9,603 bases of DNA, from positions 1 through 9,603 of the forward strand of contig NQJH01000042.1 of assembly GCA_002256685.1 (NCBI GenBank), read 5' to 3'. Below, piece by piece: positions 6,988 through 9,603 of this stretch. Positions within the stretch are counted from its first letter, which is position 1, and every line of letters begins with the position of its first letter. Below the pieces are notes generated by a model that worked only from the letters and a program-made list of their open reading frames with translations, had not been told where the DNA came from and made no database searches. Source of the stretch: Methylococcaceae bacterium NSP1-2 (GTDB lineage Bacteria > Pseudomonadota > Gammaproteobacteria > Methylococcales > Methylomonadaceae). The translations under genes and the position numbers were made by a program.

Positions 6988-7004
6988 ATTCGCATTGTGC
7001 GAAT
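6988..7004. promoter_or_regulatory. 17-bp palindrome ATTCGCA-N3-TGCGAAT
   Basis: Seven-base arms at 6988-6994 and 6998-7004 are exact reverse complements around TTG. GTGCGAAT from the right arm recurs at 6957-6964, 40 bases away, next to the 10-base palindrome GCGAATTCGC (6959-6968). The element lies between the end of gluQ and the nirB promoter, about 200 bases upstream of the predicted start. It may be an activator or repressor site. It is not followed by a T run on the minus strand, so it does not look like a gluQ terminator. Confidence 0.4.
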
Positions 7005-7025
7005 AAATCCGCATCTACAGTGAGG

Positions 7026-7907
7026 TTAAGCGGTTAATTGTTTAACATTTTTTAACGACGCAGGCTGCCAATGCGCCACTGCCCAGTTGATTAATTCAGC
7101 AACAGGGGCGGGTTGTAGCTCAAGCGGTGGGTTTTGTTTTAATAACTGTAACAACGTAAAAATCACGCTAGACGGCGTTGTTAAATTAACGGCGGTTGCT
7201 TGGGTTTGTTTGCTGAGTTTATAACCGTGTGCATCGACAATAATAGGAACGTGCAGATAATCAGGTGTGGGTAAGCCTAACAGTTGTTGTAAATAAATTT
7301 GCTTGGGCGTTTCGGTTAATAAATCAAAACCGCGCACCACTTGATTAACGCCTTGCTGGTAGTCATCAATGACCACGGCAAATTGATAGGCAATAATGCC
7401 ATCTTTGCGTTTTAAAATAAAATCGCCATCTTGTTCGGCGACATTATGCGAGATCAAGCCTTGTAGACCATCTTCAAAGCTAATAAGTCGCGAGTCGGTT
7501 TTAAGGCGTAGCGCGTAGGGAGACTCAGGCAAGATTGATTTATGGCGACACAAACCGCTATAAATAGGGGAGCTTAGATTTTTTCGACTACAGGTACACG
7601 GATAAAGCTGGTGGTTTTTAATTAACTCGTTGAGCCTGTCGTTATACACATCGAGAGTTTGATGTTGATAAACAACGCTATCATCCCAATGCAGACCAAA
7701 GGTTTCCAGTGTTGTTAAAATGCTAGCGTCAGCACCTTTTATATTGCGGGGGGTGTCAAGGTCATCAATGCGTAGTAGCCATTTGCCTTGTTGTGAACGG
7801 GCGTGAAGAAAACTAGCCAACGCGGTGTAGATTGAGCCAAGATGTAAAGGACCGGTCGGAGAAGGCGCGAACCGGCCTATAACAGTTGTTGAGTCTAAAC
7901 GAGGCAA
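7026..7907 (-). CDS. gluQ: Glutamyl-Q tRNA(Asp) synthetase GluQ
   Basis: This paralogue of the catalytic half of glutamyl-tRNA synthetase activates glutamate and attaches it to the queuosine at the wobble position of tRNA-Asp. With the TTG start at 7907 it has 293 residues (about 308 in E. coli) and lacks an anticodon-binding domain, as expected. Visible motifs are IGRFAPSPTGPLHLGS with the HIGH-type HLGS (22-25), a zinc site C-T-C...Y...C (Cys104, Cys106, Tyr116, Cys120), and the KMSKS-type KLSKQ (230-234). The start is uncertain. The next in-frame ATG (7961) lies 52 bases inside dksA without a ribosome binding site, while the TTG sits two bases after the dksA stop with GAG six bases upstream and gives the usual family N-terminus. 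It follows dksA, the common gammaproteobacterial arrangement, and is likely co-transcribed and coupled with it. Confidence 0.95.
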   Translation of the reverse strand: MPRLDSTTVIGRFAPSPTGPLHLGSIYTALASFLHARSQQGKWLLRIDDLDTPRNIKGADASILTTLETFGLHWDDSVVYQHQTLDVYNDRLNELIKNHQLYPCTCSRKNLSSPIYSGLCRHKSILPESPYALRLKTDSRLISFEDGLQGLISHNVAEQDGDFILKRKDGIIAYQFAVVIDDYQQGVNQVVRGFDLLTETPKQIYLQQLLGLPTPDYLHVPIIVDAHGYKLSKQTQATAVNLTTPSSVIFTLLQLLKQNPPLELQPAPVAELINWAVAHWQPASLKNVKQLTA

Positions 7908-7909
7908 GT

Positions 7910-8344
7910 TTAACTCATTTGTTTTTCTCGAATTTCGTCCAATGTTTTGCAATCGATACATAAGGTCGCGGTGGGTCTTGCTTCTAAGCGGCGTATACCT
8001 ATATCAATACCGCATGATTCACAAAAACCATAATCACCTGATTCAATTGTTTTAAGCGATTCATCAATTTTTTTGATGAGGCGACGTTCACGATCACGGG
8101 TTCTTAATTCTAAGCTGAACTCTGACTCTTGGGTTGCGCGATCATTAGGATCGGGGAAATTAGCGGCATCATCTTGCATGTGGTGGACTGTACGGTCTAC
8201 TTCGTGCATTAATTCAGCTTTCCAATTATTTAGAATATTCTCAAAATGTTTGAGTTGTCTTTCATTCATATATTCTTCGCCTTCTATTTCTTCATAAGGC
8301 GTAAAACTGAAAGGTGACGCATTTGGTTTAGCACTATCGGTCAT
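7910..8344 (-). CDS. dksA: RNA polymerase-binding transcription factor DksA
   Basis: DksA binds in the secondary channel of RNA polymerase and, with ppGpp, lowers rRNA transcription and activates biosynthetic promoters. The 144-residue protein is nearly collinear with E. coli DksA (151). GEEYMNERQLKHF opens the globular part; the coiled coil carries FPDPNDRATQESEF with Asp65 and Asp68 at the coiled-coil tip positions of E. coli Asp71 and Asp74, followed by LRTRDRERRLIKKI. The zinc finger has Cys108, Cys111, Cys129 and Cys132 in CESCGI...LCIDC, and the end is EIREKQMS. All four zinc cysteines are kept, so this is the canonical zinc form. The ATG at 8344 has GGAG (8352-8355) seven bases upstream. 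gluQ follows two bases after the stop, and an aminotransferase gene is divergent. Confidence 0.98.
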   Translation of the reverse strand: MTDSAKPNASPFSFTPYEEIEGEEYMNERQLKHFENILNNWKAELMHEVDRTVHHMQDDAANFPDPNDRATQESEFSLELRTRDRERRLIKKIDESLKTIESGDYGFCESCGIDIGIRRLEARPTATLCIDCKTLDEIREKQMS

Positions 8345-8411
8345 CCATTAACTCCAAAGGACAAGGTAAAAAACTGCGCCTTTTTAGCAGAATAGTCACG
8401 CGTTAGCAAGG

Positions 8412-8440
8412 ATTATTGGTATCATTCAGTTTTTTGACCA
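8412..8440 (-). promoter_or_regulatory. Candidate sigma-70 promoter of dksA-gluQ
   Basis: On the minus strand TGGTCA (8435-8440, four of six to TTGACA) and AATAAT (8412-8417, five of six to TATAAT) are separated by exactly 17 bases. The start would fall near 8405, giving a leader of about 60 bases before the dksA ATG. It lies in the 108-base gap shared with the divergent aminotransferase gene. I see no equally good promoter for that plus-strand gene. The matches are moderate. Confidence 0.4.
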
Positions 8441-8452
8441 GTGAGTTGAGTG

Positions 8453-9603
8453 ATGGATAAACGATTAGCAAAGCGAACTTTGAACATATCTTCGTTTCAT
8501 GTCATGGATTTACTACGCCGTGCCAAACAATTGGAAGCACAAGGCAGAGACGTTATTCACATGGAAATTGGTGAGCCAGACTTTGACGCGCCGCAAGCTA
8601 TTATCAATGCAGGGGTTAAACAATTACTCACCGGCAAGATTAAATACAGTGCCGCCGCTGGCTTGCCAGAGTTGCGCGAAAAAATAGCTGAATTTTATTT
8701 ACAACGCTATGGCGTAACGGTTGCAACACGGCGTATTTTTGTCACTCCCGGTGCTTCTGGCGCGTTTCTATTGGCATTTGGGGTGAGTTTAAATCCAAAC
8801 GACGAGTTATTAATGACCGACCCTTGTTATCCGTGTAATAGCAATTTTGCCACTTTGTTTGATGCAAAAACCAAAACCATCGCAGTCACTGCCGACACTA
8901 ATTACCAACTCACCGCCGAACACATACAGCAACACTGGACAGCATCCACTAAAGGCGTGTTAATCGCGTCACCCTCTAATCCCACGGGTACGCTGATTGC
9001 TGCTGAGGATTTAAAACACGGCATTGAAGCGGTTCATGAGTTGGGCGGGTGTTTTTATTCGGATGAAATTTATCATGGTTTGGTGTATGACCAACACGCC
9101 ACCTCCGCGCTGGAATTTAGTGATGATGTGTTTGTCATCAACAGTTTTTCTAAATATTTTGCGATGACCGGCTGGCGTATCGGTTGGCTAATTGTGCCAG
9201 AGAGTTTTATTGAAGCGACTGAAAAACTGGCACAAAATATTTTTATTGCGACTTCAACCGATGCGCAATATGCCGCACTCGCTGCCTTTGATACTGAAAC
9301 CCTAGCAGAACTAGAACGCAGACGTGCAGAATTTGCGTTACGGCGTGATTTTCTTTATGAAAATCTACTCCGGCTTGGTTTTGAAATTCCTGTGAAACCC
9401 GAAGGCGCATTTTATATTTATGCCCACTGCGGCAACATTACCGATGACAGTTATCAGTTCGCCTTAGACTTATTGGAAGCGGAAGGGGTCGCAGTGACTC
9501 CCGGCAAAGATTTTGGTACTCATGATGCACATCACGCGCTACGCTTTGCTTATACCACTTCCATAGAGCGTATGGCGGAGGCTATGCAACGCTTGGAACG
9601 GTT
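8453..9603 (+). CDS. Class I/II PLP-dependent aminotransferase, 3' end cut
   Basis: The reading frame is open from the ATG at 8453 to the last base, 383 complete codons. Family members are about 385-395 residues, so only a few C-terminal residues are probably missing. It should be a cytoplasmic fold-type I aminotransferase of the aspartate aminotransferase superfamily. Visible motifs are IGEPDFDAP near the N-terminus, SPSNPTGT with Asn176, YSDEIYHGL with Asp204 and Tyr207, NSFSKYFAMTGWRIGW with the PLP-binding Lys234 and Arg242, and LRFAYTTS with Arg364, the substrate carboxylate arginine. The usual DPGYP is DPCYP here. The amino acid substrate cannot be read from these motifs. GAG about nine bases upstream of the ATG is a modest ribosome binding site. 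It is divergent from dksA; a functional link is not evident. Confidence 0.93.
   Translation, partial: MDKRLAKRTLNISSFHVMDLLRRAKQLEAQGRDVIHMEIGEPDFDAPQAIINAGVKQLLTGKIKYSAAAGLPELREKIAEFYLQRYGVTVATRRIFVTPGASGAFLLAFGVSLNPNDELLMTDPCYPCNSNFATLFDAKTKTIAVTADTNYQLTAEHIQQHWTASTKGVLIASPSNPTGTLIAAEDLKHGIEAVHELGGCFYSDEIYHGLVYDQHATSALEFSDDVFVINSFSKYFAMTGWRIGWLIVPESFIEATEKLAQNIFIATSTDAQYAALAAFDTETLAELERRRAEFALRRDFLYENLLRLGFEIPVKPEGAFYIYAHCGNITDDSYQFALDLLEAEGVAVTPGKDFGTHDAHHALRFAYTTSIERMAEAMQRLER

Noticed and set aside
6988..7004. Intrinsic terminator of gluQ
   Set aside because: The stem is short and followed by GACCC on the minus strand, with no T run.
7908..7961. ATG start for gluQ inside dksA
   Set aside because: There is no Shine-Dalgarno, and the added 18 residues merely read the conserved dksA 3' end in another frame.
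1..9603. Defence system, phage or mobile-element cargo
   Set aside because: Every long frame is a recognisable metabolic, translation or regulatory gene. No integrase, transposase, toxin or nuclease motif was seen.

Overview
The window looks like chromosomal DNA of a gammaproteobacterium. DksA, NirB and NirD read as close relatives of the enterobacterial proteins, and the dksA-gluQ pair is a common gammaproteobacterial arrangement. The moderate to low G+C content and the hairpin-rich spacers would fit a Thiotrichales or Methylococcales type lineage, but that is a weak guess and no taxonomic marker is present.

Positions 1-6766 hold a minus-strand operon for nitrate and nitrite assimilation, read right to left: nirB, nirD, a PhzF-family gene, nasA, and the first 54 codons of an FAD-dependent oxidoreductase that leaves the window at base 1. 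nirB and nirD overlap by one base (TGATG) and the PhzF-family gene starts 4 bases after nirD. NasA would reduce nitrate to nitrite and NirBD would reduce nitrite to ammonium with NADH. The cut-off oxidoreductase is a candidate electron donor for NasA or a second NirB-type protein. The PhzF-family member is the odd partner. nasA is bracketed by two different palindromic elements (203-235 and 2857-2905).

Positions 6767-7025 are the control region upstream of nirB. It holds a full-consensus sigma-54 promoter (TGGCAC-N5-TTGCT on the minus strand, 6807-6822), a cluster of NtrC-like half-sites about 120-165 bases upstream of the predicted start, and a 17-base palindrome further up. This suggests nitrogen-limitation control through RpoN and NtrC.

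Positions 7026-8344 hold the minus-strand dksA-gluQ pair. dksA encodes the stringent-response RNA polymerase cofactor and gluQ the tRNA-Asp modifying enzyme. A divergent plus-strand gene for a class I/II PLP-dependent aminotransferase starts at 8453 and runs off the right end nearly complete.

I see no tRNA or rRNA gene, CRISPR array, insertion sequence or prophage gene. Most of the window is ordinary core metabolism. No clearly new biological system is visible. The most interesting points are the PhzF-family gene inside the nitrate operon, the palindromes around nasA, and the sigma-54 control region.
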